Source of the DNA: JAGREO01 sp020446285
GTDB taxonomy: Bacteria > Pseudomonadota > Alphaproteobacteria > Geminicoccales > Geminicoccaceae
DNA: 64,000 nucleotides
Assembly (NCBI GenBank): GCA_041398005.1
Contig: JAWKVP010000010.1
Coordinates: 1-64,000, forward strand
Direction of reading: 5' to 3'
Shown here piece after piece: positions 1 through 8,248 of the stretch. The notes beneath the pieces are model-generated. The model ran no database searches and was not told where the DNA came from. It saw only the letters and a program-made list of their open reading frames with translations. Numbering within the stretch: the stretch's first letter is position 1; the number at the start of each line of letters is the position of its first letter. The position numbers and the translations under genes are program-made.

Positions 1-256
1 ACAATGCGCAAGGTTAAGTCGCAGATCCTAAGATTCATTTAAACCTGCAACCGCCCGCAACCGCCGACGGTCACAACCGGAGGTGCGTATAGCAGCTCCA
101 ACCGACACGCGCGAGATGCGAGGAAGCGACACAGACATGCAAAAACCGGGCGGATGACATGCAGAGATCTTTCGCGTGCAATGTATTGCGGAAATATCCC
201 CCTTCGAGCCGAGAACGTCCTGTATCGAGGCGGGCAATCACGGAAACGGCCGTCAT

Positions 257-2242
257 TCAGTCCGGTTCCGGCGCGGTTCCTGCTTTCCACATCCGCTCAT
301 AGGCAGCTTCGAGAGTCCGGCAGAAGCGCGAGCCATCAAAGAGCGGGCTGGAGTGCTTGCACGCATGAAGTCGTGCCGAAAGGGCGGCGAGCCTCGGGGG
401 ATCGCGGCCGAGTTCCACGGCCAGGGTCTCGTATGTCGCGAGATCCGGAACGATCAGCTCGTCCAGTCCGACCGCCGTCAGGCAACTCGCCGTCATCCGT
501 GATACCGCCTGCCGGCCGGGTGCCGTGATGACAGGCACCTCCGCCCAGAGGATGTCGGCGGTGGTGACACCGCCACTGTAAGGCAGCGTATCGAATGCCA
601 GATCGGCCAGCGCCAGCCGACTCTTGTGTTCGAGCCAGGGCAAGACCGGTGCAAAAACCAGCCGTTCCGGCGCCAGGCCCGAAGCTGCCGCCGCCTGCCG
701 CAGATTGTCCCGGGCCTCGGGAAGTGCAAACATCCAGAGAATCGAGCCCGGCACCCGTTCGAGAACCCGCATCCACAGGGCGAACAGCTTCGGCGAGATC
801 TTGCGCACGACATTGAACGAGGCGAACACCATCGCATCTTCCGGCAGACCCGCCGCCGCCCGGTCCCGTGCCAGCTCTGCGGGCTCGGGTGGTGCCGCCA
901 TGAACACATCGGGAAGACGGATGATCGTCTCGGTGTAGAAAGGATCCAGATCCTCCGGGGTGGTAACCGCGTCGGAAATGAAATAATCGATGAATTCCGA
1001 ACCCGAACTGCCCATGTAACCCAGATAGGAGACCTGCACCGGCGCCGGCCGGCTGGCGAGGATTCCCATGCGACTGTCCTCGGTGTGCCCGGTCAGATCG
1101 ACGAGAATATCGATGCCATCGGCATGAATGCGCGCCGCCGCCTCGCTGTCGTTCAGCTCCTCGAGATCGACGAAACCGTCCAGCGATGCCAGCACGGCAG
1201 CCCGGTAGGAACTGTCATCCTTTCTGCCGTAGCCATAGCCGAAGATCTCGAAACGGGTGCGGTCATGGGCCGGCAGGAAGGCCCGCAGGCAGTGCAGCAC
1301 CGCATGCTGGCGGAACTGGCCGGACAGATAGCCGATCCGCAATCGCCGCTTCGGGGCGGTATCCATTCTTGGTGAAAGGTCGAGACGATCCTTGATCCTG
1401 GTGACCGCCACGATTTTCGCCAGCGCCAGATTGACAGCAGGATCATCCTCGCGAACGGCATGCTGGAACGGCGCTTCAAGTGCTCGCTCCTCGTTCTCCA
1501 GCCTGTTCGCGATCAGCTGCCGCGTGCGGGTATCGAGCTCCTCCAGCCCCTCCCAGTCCGCCAGTTCACGATTGGCATAGGCGAGACTGCAGACCGCCTC
1601 GCGATGATTGGGATCGAGCCGCAGGACCTGTCGCCATGCCTGGCACTGACCGACAAAATCCCGCGTGCGTATCCGCGTCAGCGCCAGATTGTACCAGGCC
1701 TCCAGATAGTCGGGGGCACGCTCGACGACCTGGCCCAGGATGGCCTCGGCCCTTTCGAAGCGCGCGATCTTGGTCAGCATGGCGGCAAGATTGCTGTAGC
1801 TCACCAGCCGGCCCGGATCGATCCCGACGGCTTTCTGATAGGCCTTGGCGGCATCTTCCGGGCGATCGTCGGCAGCGAGCATGTTGCCGAGACTGTTCCA
1901 GGCGGCGGCATGTCCGGGTTGCAGTTTCAGGGCATGACGCAGGCGTGCCTCCGCCTCGTCGAGCCTGCCGGCGCCGGTCAGGGCGACGCCGGCCTGATAA
2001 TGCCACTCCGCCCGGTCGGGCTCCCGTTCCGCCGCCTTGAGCAGATGCGGTGCGGCGCGCACGGCATCGCCTGCCTGCAAGGCCACCACGCCCGCCAGAT
2101 AGCGGGCGCGCAGATCACGCGGGTCGCGACGGAGCGCCTTTTCGAAGGAATCCAGCGCTTCAGCCGCCTTGCCGGCCTTCAGCAGTCTTTCGCCCTGTTT
2201 TACCAATGTCCGGGCCGAGGATGCCCTTGCCTTCCTGATCAA
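257..2242 (-). CDS. TPR-containing SPINDLY/O-GlcNAc transferase-like glycosyltransferase (GT41)
   Basis: The 661-residue protein has an N-terminal half (about residues 10-230) of tetratricopeptide repeats, with recurring A-x-Y/W-x-N-L-A patterns. The C-terminal half (about 300-640) resembles the GT41 catalytic region. Visible landmarks are RIGYLSGQFRQHAVLH (position of the conserved catalytic-region His), DILVDLTGHT, and DTLPYSGGVTTADILWAEVP, the hallmark nucleotide-sugar loop of SPINDLY/OGT enzymes. It probably transfers a sugar onto Ser/Thr of protein partners in the cytoplasm; donor and targets are unknown. The start is a TTG with a weak AGG upstream; no ATG lies near the first TPR. The gene stands alone and reads the same way as the RTX gene upstream of it, which ends in a terminator. 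The family call is secure; the substrate is not. Confidence 0.85.
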   Translation of the reverse strand: MIRKARASSARTLVKQGERLLKAGKAAEALDSFEKALRRDPRDLRARYLAGVVALQAGDAVRAAPHLLKAAEREPDRAEWHYQAGVALTGAGRLDEAEARLRHALKLQPGHAAAWNSLGNMLAADDRPEDAAKAYQKAVGIDPGRLVSYSNLAAMLTKIARFERAEAILGQVVERAPDYLEAWYNLALTRIRTRDFVGQCQAWRQVLRLDPNHREAVCSLAYANRELADWEGLEELDTRTRQLIANRLENEERALEAPFQHAVREDDPAVNLALAKIVAVTRIKDRLDLSPRMDTAPKRRLRIGYLSGQFRQHAVLHCLRAFLPAHDRTRFEIFGYGYGRKDDSSYRAAVLASLDGFVDLEELNDSEAAARIHADGIDILVDLTGHTEDSRMGILASRPAPVQVSYLGYMGSSGSEFIDYFISDAVTTPEDLDPFYTETIIRLPDVFMAAPPEPAELARDRAAAGLPEDAMVFASFNVVRKISPKLFALWMRVLERVPGSILWMFALPEARDNLRQAAAASGLAPERLVFAPVLPWLEHKSRLALADLAFDTLPYSGGVTTADILWAEVPVITAPGRQAVSRMTASCLTAVGLDELIVPDLATYETLAVELGRDPPRLAALSARLHACKHSSPLFDGSRFCRTLEAAYERMWKAGTAPEPD

Positions 2243-2340
2243 TTCGGACCTGTCAATCGCTGCTTGCCCATCCGCCGGTCTCCTAGCACATGTCAGCCGG
2301 TCGCCGTGAATGGCAAGGAGGTTGTGTCACACCGAAGGAC

Positions 2341-2370
2341 AACAAAAAGGGGCCGCCCGAAGACGACCCC
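2341..2370 (-). terminator. Rho-independent terminator of the RTX gene
   Basis: Read on the minus strand, a 9-bp stem (2362-2370 pairing with 2349-2357, two G-U pairs) closes a UUCG-type tetraloop and is followed by a run of five U at 2348-2344. It lies about 50 bases past the stop of the RTX gene at 2419 and separates it from the glycosyltransferase. Confidence 0.85.
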
Positions 2371-2418
2371 TTTCCGTTTAACGCGACTCGGCCTCAAAAA
2401 AGAGGCACGGCCGGTCGA

Positions 2419-3189
2419 TCAGATCAGGACGATGTCGACACCGAAACCGTTGGTGTTGTCGACATTGATCATGTGATCGGAGGTGTTCGGGTCATTGACG
2501 AAGAACTCGACCTTCTGCGAGCCGTACTGGAGCACATTGGCACCGGCCTTGGCCGCAACCGAACCGCCATCTCCGATGGGCTTGCTGCCATTGATCGTCA
2601 GCTTGGCGCCAGGCTCTCCCAGCTCGATGAAGATCTGGTCCTGGCCGAGCACGAAGTCGAGGATCTGGTCGGTCTCGCTGGCGCCACCGCTGGCAATGTC
2701 GGTGAAGACAAAGTCGTCACGACCACCCTGGCCGCGGAAGATGTCATTGTCGGTGTCGCTGTCGAGGATGCGGTCATTGCCGCTGCCGCCGAAAACCTTG
2801 TCCTCGCCGGCGCCGCCGTCGAGAACGTCACGACCGCTACCGCCACGCAGGACATCGTTGCCCGTACCACCGTCCAGCGAATCATTGCCGTTATCGCCCC
2901 AGAGCCGGTCATTGCCGCTGCCGCCGAGGATGGTGTCGTTGTGATTGCCGCCATGCAGGCGGTCATTGCCGGCACCACCATCGATGGTGTCGTTGCCGGT
3001 ACCGCCATAGACCTCGTCGCGGCCGTTGCCGGAAGAGATCTGGTCGTCACCGCCACGGGCGTTGATGTAGTCGTTCTGATCGACATAGACGTAGAAGACC
3101 GGACCGCCGACATTGGCTGCAAAGTCGTTGACCGAGATTTCACCGGCCTTGATCAGATCATGGGAAGTCGAACCGAGAATTGAAGTCAT
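2419..3189 (-). CDS. RTX (hemolysin-type) calcium-binding repeat protein
   Basis: This 256-residue acidic protein is built around about ten tandem GGxGxDxLx nonapeptides (roughly residues 45-150; for example GGTGNDTIDGGAGNDRL). These fold into a calcium-binding parallel beta-roll. A DxxLDF segment with a C-terminal hydrophobic end (FGVDIVLI) follows, as in many type I secretion substrates. No N-terminal signal peptide is visible. ATG 3189 is preferred because AGGA lies 8 bases upstream; the in-frame ATG at 3204 directly abuts that AGGA. It is a likely cargo of the type I exporter at 8.2-11.5 kb. A cell-surface or matrix role is inferred; there is no catalytic domain. Confidence 0.85.
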   Translation of the reverse strand: MTSILGSTSHDLIKAGEISVNDFAANVGGPVFYVYVDQNDYINARGGDDQISSGNGRDEVYGGTGNDTIDGGAGNDRLHGGNHNDTILGGSGNDRLWGDNGNDSLDGGTGNDVLRGGSGRDVLDGGAGEDKVFGGSGNDRILDSDTDNDIFRGQGGRDDFVFTDIASGGASETDQILDFVLGQDQIFIELGEPGAKLTINGSKPIGDGGSVAAKAGANVLQYGSQKVEFFVNDPNTSDHMINVDNTNGFGVDIVLI

Positions 3190-3589
3190 TAGCGCATTCC
3201 TCACTTACGTTTCACGAAAACCTGAATCCGCCTGCCGGTCATTCAGGTGCCTCGCACCGCCAACGCAAGCCGACAAAAATGAGTTAACGATGCCCCCCAA
3301 CCGCTACTATCAGCAGGCCGTTTCGGCAAGTGCAAATTGCCGGAAAATGAATGGATTTCGAAAAAAATTCCCCATTGTATTGTTTTCAACCGGAGCAGCA
3401 GCAACCTGTTATTATTTTCAACTTAACGGCATAAAGAAACAATCGAATGCAACCCGTTGGTTATCGCAATGCACGTCTGTCGGGGCATTCCGTATCTGGC
3501 CGCATCTGGTCCGTCGTCTGGTGACGACATGTGACGCCGGAATGTTGATTTCTATCTGCAGGCGAATGTCGATCCGTTTCATTCATCCG

Positions 3590-3625
3590 AAAAAAGTGAA
3601 GCCGAATGCAAGCATTCGGCTTCAC
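3590..3625 (-). terminator. Strong orphan rho-independent terminator (minus strand)
   Basis: A perfect 13-bp stem (3596-3608 with 3613-3625) closes a 4-base loop. On the minus strand it is followed at once by six U (3595-3590). No U-run follows on the plus strand, so it ends a leftward transcript. No minus-strand protein gene lies upstream (3626-4250), so the transcript it serves is unidentified, possibly a small RNA. Confidence 0.75.
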
Positions 3626-4405
3626 CGTCGGCTGACTATCGCGATGTTCGAAACGTAGTGTCGACCGCTCCCTGACACACGTCCGACCCGATCGAAACCA
3701 GACCGCACGCCGACAAGAAGGCCAAGCGCCAACATGAACAGATCAGCACATCCGGATGCGGTTCACAAGATCAATCGTCATGCCGCCAGTGTTAAACAGT
3801 TCAGGAGGCGATGCGCGCAAAAATAGAATGTCGTCCGAGTTTTTCTTCTTCTGAATAATTTCACAGTCGCGTTTAGCAAATACCTCTTCGTTCAGTCAAA
3901 CCACTGAAAAACCTGCTTCCTCCTGTTCGACCGGCGCTCCACGATTGCCGGTTCAGGATAAAAAACCCGAACGGGCAGATCCATTCATGGAAGACAATGC
4001 TCACTGTTTCAGGGACGGGAGCGGAAAAAAAATATTCCATTGAAACAAATTTTCATCCAATAGGCGATAATTATGAATAATAATCGCTTTTATAATAAAA
4101 TGAACGAAAAGGCGAAAAAGCAAATGACACCTCCCTTATCGGTAGAAATAATGTCTTCTGCCCATGAAAATGTTGCATGATCGCCATTGGCGACCAAAAT
4201 GAAGGGCTGCCTTGAGGGATTCGATTATTGACTTGACACCATGCTTCAGGCACAAGCTCTCCCTGTTGAATTCGGAGACGCCCTGTTTGAATTGTTTCCT
4301 CATTTACTGGCGGAAACGCTGATGCATCCGCACAAGATAAACGGGTCGCCCGAAACGACAGGCTGGCAATCCGGAGGGCCGAAACGGTCGCTCCAAAGGG
4401 CGATG

Positions 4406-4420
4406 GTCACATGGTGTGAC
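4406..4420. promoter_or_regulatory. Inverted repeat upstream of RTX gene
   Basis: GTCACA-TGG-TGTGAC forms perfect 6-base arms about 30 bases before the RTX start at 4452. The arms use the same GTCAC/GTGAC words as the operator-like pair at 43161-43206, but everted. It could be an operator or a leader hairpin; function is inferred only from position. Confidence 0.35.
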
Positions 4421-4451
4421 TTTCCATTCTTGACTTGCGAGGAGTAAGGCA

Positions 4452-5330
4452 ATGCCGACGAAAAGAACCTTTACGAATGGTGAACTGAGTGATGGGGCTG
4501 CTGGAACAGCCTTTACTCACACTGCGGGTGATACGGTCGCGCTGAAAACCAAGGATGACGTGACCTTCAAGCTCCTCGGGAATAATAACGACGTAAGCTT
4601 GATTAAAATCGACGGTGTCACTGAGGCGCAAGTCAAAGATTGGGAAAAGATCGACGACGGAATCTTTGTTTCCGGTAAGGGCGATGACGATCTGAACTTC
4701 AAAGCGTTGACGACCGGCGCGGTCAAAGCCAAGGGCGGCGACGGCGATGACAAGATCACCGGCGGCAAGGCGGATGACACGCTGGATGGCGGCAAAGACG
4801 ACGATGAGCTCATCGGTGGCAAGGGCGACGACGAGTTGCTCGGCGGCGCTGGTGACGACAAGCTGGATGGCGGCGACGACGAGGATACGCTGAAGGGTGG
4901 TAACGGCAATGACGATCTGCGCGGTGGCGCTGGCGATGACGTCCTTGTCGACGGTGGCGGAAACGACGAACTTCGCGGCCAGGCTGGTACGGATACCTTC
5001 ACCGTCACTTCCAAGGCCGGTCAGACAGATATCATCTACGATTTCAAGTTCCTGAACGAGGAAATCAAGGTCAACGGTGACAATGCCGTCTCCTCGGTCG
5101 AGGAATTCAGCTTCGGTGGCGCCAGTGGCACGAGGGTGGTCTTCGAGAACGGCTACAAGCTCGATCTGGTCAATGTAACCGAGAGCGGTTTTAACTATGC
5201 CAACGCGGAAGGCCGCATCGACATCGAGATGGCCACGGATCCCGTGGATCCGGTCGATCCCGTGGATCCGGTCGACCCCGTGGGTCCGGGCGATCTCGGC
5301 GGTCTGAACGGCGGCATGTTCGGCGTGTAA
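4452..5330 (+). CDS. RTX calcium-binding repeat protein with DPV-repeat tail
   Basis: The protein has 292 residues. About residues 1-90 are a unique N-terminal domain. Residues ~90-180 hold about nine GGxGDDxLxG-type nonapeptides, unusually rich in Asp and Lys. Residues ~180-260 form a C-terminal domain typical after RTX blocks (ending the block with TDTFTVTSKAGQTDIIYDF). The tail is five tandem DPV units followed by a Gly-rich end. No signal peptide is seen, which fits type I secretion by the exporter at 8.2 kb. An AGGAG/AAGG ribosome-binding site precedes the ATG. A rho-independent terminator follows at 5378. It is probably an exported calcium-dependent matrix or surface protein. Confidence 0.85.
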   Translation: MPTKRTFTNGELSDGAAGTAFTHTAGDTVALKTKDDVTFKLLGNNNDVSLIKIDGVTEAQVKDWEKIDDGIFVSGKGDDDLNFKALTTGAVKAKGGDGDDKITGGKADDTLDGGKDDDELIGGKGDDELLGGAGDDKLDGGDDEDTLKGGNGNDDLRGGAGDDVLVDGGGNDELRGQAGTDTFTVTSKAGQTDIIYDFKFLNEEIKVNGDNAVSSVEEFSFGGASGTRVVFENGYKLDLVNVTESGFNYANAEGRIDIEMATDPVDPVDPVDPVDPVGPGDLGGLNGGMFGV

Positions 5331-5377
5331 AGCTGATCGGTTCAGCCCGTCCTGATCCGACGGGTTCCGAACGAGAG

Positions 5378-5408
5378 TCCCGCCCTCGAAAGGGGGCGGG
5401 ATTTTTGT
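5378..5408 (+). terminator. Rho-independent terminator
   Basis: A 10-bp stem (5378-5387 with 5392-5401) with a GAAA tetraloop is followed by TTTTTGTT, about 48 bases after the RTX stop codon. Confidence 0.9.
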
Positions 5409-5502
5409 TGGGCGCAGATCCGGAAGTGACCTTGCCAGCTATGGCCACAACCATGGAGCTATGTTAACCATGGTTCGAATGTAATTGTGAGAGGAGACTC
5501 CC

Positions 5503-5958
5503 GTGGACGGTCTGATACTCGTTTCTCCGGCGAATACTTCCGATATCTTCTACCTCATCGACGATCGCGGCGGCGTGGTCGGAAGCCTCGGCGCCGTCGT
5601 CGATGATGGCGATGGCGCTGCCGTCGTCAGTGTCGGCGCGGCTTCGCCCTACGGGCCGAGCGGCGGGATCATCGACGATGCCGATGTTTTCTACTTCCTC
5701 GACCAGCTCGGCGGACCGGTGGGGAGCCTCGGCGGCGTTGTCGACGATGGCCATGCCGGCTCGTCCATCGTCTTCGGCACGCTCGGCTTCGTGCTCGACA
5801 GCGAGGCGGATGCCGGCCTGACGGCCGTCAGGCTGAGCGATGAGGATGTGGCAACGCTGCAATCCCTCGTGGACAGCGGCGATTTCCAGGTATTCGACAG
5901 TCTCGGCGGTCTGGTCGGCAGTCAGGGTGGCATCATTCCCGACGACAGCATCGCCTGA
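5503..5958 (+). CDS. Acidic repeat protein of unknown function
   Basis: This is a 151-residue protein of no family I recognise. It contains three imperfect copies of D(I/V)FYxxDxxGGxVGSLGGVVDDG: around residues 14-35, 61-82, and a shortened last copy near 128-150 (FDSLGGLVGSQGG). It is very acidic and has no hydrophobic segment or signal peptide. The start is a GTG preceded by GAGAGGAG. It lies between an RTX gene and the pirin gene, in the type I secretion neighbourhood, so it may be another exported repeat protein or an anchoring partner; that is inference only. Confidence 0.65.
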   Translation: MDGLILVSPANTSDIFYLIDDRGGVVGSLGAVVDDGDGAAVVSVGAASPYGPSGGIIDDADVFYFLDQLGGPVGSLGGVVDDGHAGSSIVFGTLGFVLDSEADAGLTAVRLSDEDVATLQSLVDSGDFQVFDSLGGLVGSQGGIIPDDSIA

Positions 5959-5995
5959 CATCGCAGGGCAGGATGTCCGAAGGAGAGAGACACGC

Positions 5996-6961
5996 ATGAG
6001 CTGGAATCCGGATCCCGGGAGCGTCTCGCCCGATGATGTCGGCGGGGACGGTATCGAGGCGCTGATCGTGCCGCGGTCCAGGGATCTGGGCAGTTTCGCG
6101 GTGCGGCGGGCCCTGCCCTCGCCGAAGAGGCAGATGGTCGGGCCGTTCATCTTCTTCGATCAGGCGGGGCCGGCGGAGTTCGTCACCGGCAGGGGCGTGG
6201 ATGTGCGGCCGCATCCGCATATCGGGCTTGGCACCGTCACCTATCTGTACAGGGGCGAATTCGAGCACAGGGACAGTCTGGGTTCCCGCCAGGTCATTCT
6301 CCCCGGTGCGGTCAACTGGATGATCGCCGGCCATGGCGTCACCCACAGCGAGCGCACCAGCGAGGAGACCCGAAAGCATCCGCATTCGCTCTTTGGCATC
6401 CAGACCTGGGTGGCGCTGCCGGACGATGCCGAGGATACCGATCCGGGCTTCGAGCATCACCCGAAGGAGACGCTGCCGGAAATCGAGGCGGAGGGGGTAA
6501 ATCTCCGGCTGATCCTCGGCCGCGCCTATGGCGAGCGCGCACCCGTCCGGATGTTCTCCGACATGTTCTATGCCGATGTCATCCTGCGCCCGGGAGCGGT
6601 CGTGCCGCTGCCCGACGATCACGAGGATCGCGGGCTCTATGTCAGCGAGGGGTCGATCGGGGTGGCGGGCGACACGTTCGCGGCCGGGCGGATGATGGTG
6701 TTCCGTCCCGGCGACCGGATCGCCGTTCGCGCCGGCGAAGCGGGCGCGCGGGTGATGCTGCTCGGCGGCGAGACGCTTTCCGGCCCGCGCTATATCTGGT
6801 GGAACTTCGTCGCCTCCAGCGTCGAGCGGCTCGAACAGGCGAAAGAGGACTGGCGCGCCGGCAAATGGCAGGATGGCCGCTTCACCCTGCCGCCCGATGA
6901 CCGGGACGAATTCATCCCGGCACCCGGGGACATGCCCATGCCGAAGGAACGGCGGCGATGA
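5996..6961 (+). CDS. Pirin family protein
   Basis: This 321-residue bicupin carries pirin signatures. The N-terminal cupin has RPHPHIGLGTVTYLYRGEFEH, supplying the metal-binding His residues, and HGVTHSERT. The pirin C-terminal domain follows (GLYVSEGSI, PRYIWWNFVASS). Bacterial pirins are iron-containing proteins variously reported as quercetinases or regulators of metabolic enzymes; the role here cannot be assigned. The ATG at 5996 has AAGGAGAGAG upstream. A 29-bp tandem duplication spans its 3' end, so the C-terminal sequence is partly repeated after the stop. Confidence 0.9.
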   Translation: MSWNPDPGSVSPDDVGGDGIEALIVPRSRDLGSFAVRRALPSPKRQMVGPFIFFDQAGPAEFVTGRGVDVRPHPHIGLGTVTYLYRGEFEHRDSLGSRQVILPGAVNWMIAGHGVTHSERTSEETRKHPHSLFGIQTWVALPDDAEDTDPGFEHHPKETLPEIEAEGVNLRLILGRAYGERAPVRMFSDMFYADVILRPGAVVPLPDDHEDRGLYVSEGSIGVAGDTFAAGRMMVFRPGDRIAVRAGEAGARVMLLGGETLSGPRYIWWNFVASSVERLEQAKEDWRAGKWQDGRFTLPPDDRDEFIPAPGDMPMPKERRR

Positions 6962-6995
6962 CCGGGATGCCGAAGGAACGGCGGCGATGACCGGG
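6938..6995 (+). repeat. 29-bp perfect tandem duplication
   Basis: Positions 6938-6966 and 6967-6995 are identical. The first copy contains the last codons and the stop of the pirin gene; the second lies just after it. This is a recent replication-slippage type duplication with no evident function. Confidence 0.95.
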
Positions 6996-7072
6996 AGCGC
7001 CGGCGAAACTTGACCTGGCACCCCGACTTGCGCACAACCGGCTTCCTCGATCTGCGGAAGGAAACGTTTGCA

Positions 7073-8071
7073 ATGAAACACGGCACCCTTGTGTCGGGGG
7101 CACTCGTCCTGGCCCTTGCCGCCTGCCCTGTTGTCCCGAAGGCGGAAGAATTCCGGCTGCAGCCGCCACTCGAATGCGAAATCGACAGGGATTGCTGGAT
7201 CGTCCGCTATGTGGATCTCGATCCGGGTCCGGGTTTCGTCGACCATGCCTGCGGGCAGGAGACCAGCGACGATCACAAGGGAACGGATTTCGCCATCCCG
7301 CATCTTGCCGCGATGGCGGCCGGAAAGGAGGTCCGCGCCTCCGCGCCCGGCCGGGTCAAGGCGGTCCGCGACGGCATGGAAGACCGCAATGTCATGGAGA
7401 TCGACCCCCAGGAGATTGCCGGGCGCGAATGCGGCAACGGGGTGGTCATCGAGCATGAGGGAAATTTCGAGACCCAGTATTGCCATCTTCGCCAGGGAAG
7501 CGTCGTCGTGGCACCCGGCGACGAGGTCGAAAGCGGCACGGTCATCGGCCTTGTCGGCCTGTCGGGAGAGACCTCCTTTCCCCATGTCCACCTCACCCTG
7601 CGCCACAATGACGAGACGGTCGATCCGTTCCGCGGCCTGATCGAGGACACCGCATGCGAGGCCGGGGGTGCGGGCCTCTGGGACGAGGCGGCGGCGGCAA
7701 CGATGCGCTACAACCCGATCATCCTGCGCAATGCCGGCTTCGCCACGGGTGCGCTCGACGGAGACGACATCGATGAAGGCCGGCTCGACCAGCCCCCCTC
7801 CTCCGTGACCATTCCCGCCCTTGTCTTTGCCTTCGACGGGTTCTACCTGAAGGAAGGCGATGTTCTCGAAACGAGAATCGGGGGCCCCGGTGGATGGACG
7901 CATGAGCATCGGGAAACCGTCGAGGCGTCCAAGGCCAGTTTCATGCGCTTTTCGGGCCGCAAGGCGCCTTCGGGAGGCTTTGCACCCGGAACCTATGAAG
8001 CCAGCCTCGAAGTCAGCCGGGCCGGCAAGGGGGTCATCGCCCGGATTGAGCGCACCGTGGAGCTTCAGTGA
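7073..8071 (+). CDS. M23 family metallopeptidase (LytM domain)
   Basis: This 332-residue exported protein has a signal peptide in its first ~22 residues (MKHGTL... to VPKAEE). A LytM/peptidase M23 domain covers about residues 60-190. The zinc ligands are visible as DHKGTDF (HxxxD) and FPHVHLTL (HxH). M23 enzymes cut peptide cross-bridges of peptidoglycan, or act as inactive activators; the intact motifs argue for activity. The C-terminal ~130 residues are a separate beta-rich region. The ATG at 7073 follows GGAAGGAAA; an upstream TTG gives an extra 21 residues without signal character. Confidence 0.88.
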   Translation: MKHGTLVSGALVLALAACPVVPKAEEFRLQPPLECEIDRDCWIVRYVDLDPGPGFVDHACGQETSDDHKGTDFAIPHLAAMAAGKEVRASAPGRVKAVRDGMEDRNVMEIDPQEIAGRECGNGVVIEHEGNFETQYCHLRQGSVVVAPGDEVESGTVIGLVGLSGETSFPHVHLTLRHNDETVDPFRGLIEDTACEAGGAGLWDEAAAATMRYNPIILRNAGFATGALDGDDIDEGRLDQPPSSVTIPALVFAFDGFYLKEGDVLETRIGGPGGWTHEHRETVEASKASFMRFSGRKAPSGGFAPGTYEASLEVSRAGKGVIARIERTVELQ

Positions 8072-8248
8072 CATCCGGTTTGGCGGACGTGCATGATGCT
8101 ACGGTCTTTTGAAGGAACGGAACAGGCGGTAACCATATCCGCTTGTTTCAGAATGCCTTGTTCACTTATGAGAATGTCCGCAAGGAAATCGCCTCCCGGA
8201 AATGACCGGGAACCGTCCTGAACATGACAGGCAAGTTTGGCTGAAAGC

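Larger units (their letters stand above)
3190..4451. other. 1.26-kb AT-rich gap between divergent RTX genes
   Basis: The base composition drops sharply compared with the flanks, with A/T-rich tracts around 3350-3480 and 4020-4130. I see no convincing protein gene: the short open frames here lack ribosome-binding sites and recognisable composition. It holds a strong orphan terminator (3590-3625, minus strand), an inverted repeat at 4406-4420, and presumably the promoters of both RTX genes. No exact -35/-10 pair could be assigned with confidence. Confidence 0.6.

Noticed and set aside
2560..3060. Short regular DNA repeats resembling a CRISPR array
   Set aside because: The period follows the nine-residue RTX repeat and units are degenerate; there are no unique spacers and no cas genes.
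4071..4253. 60-codon minus-strand open frame as source of the orphan terminator transcript
   Set aside because: No ribosome-binding site and a non-protein-like sequence; the transcript, if any, is more likely non-coding.
4241..4447. 68-codon open frame before the RTX gene
   Set aside because: No ribosome-binding site, no recognisable composition, and it covers the putative operator.
5933..8074. Minus-strand open frame of 713 codons across pirin and M23 genes
   Set aside because: Antisense shadow of two clear plus-strand genes in high-GC DNA; no domain and no ribosome-binding site.
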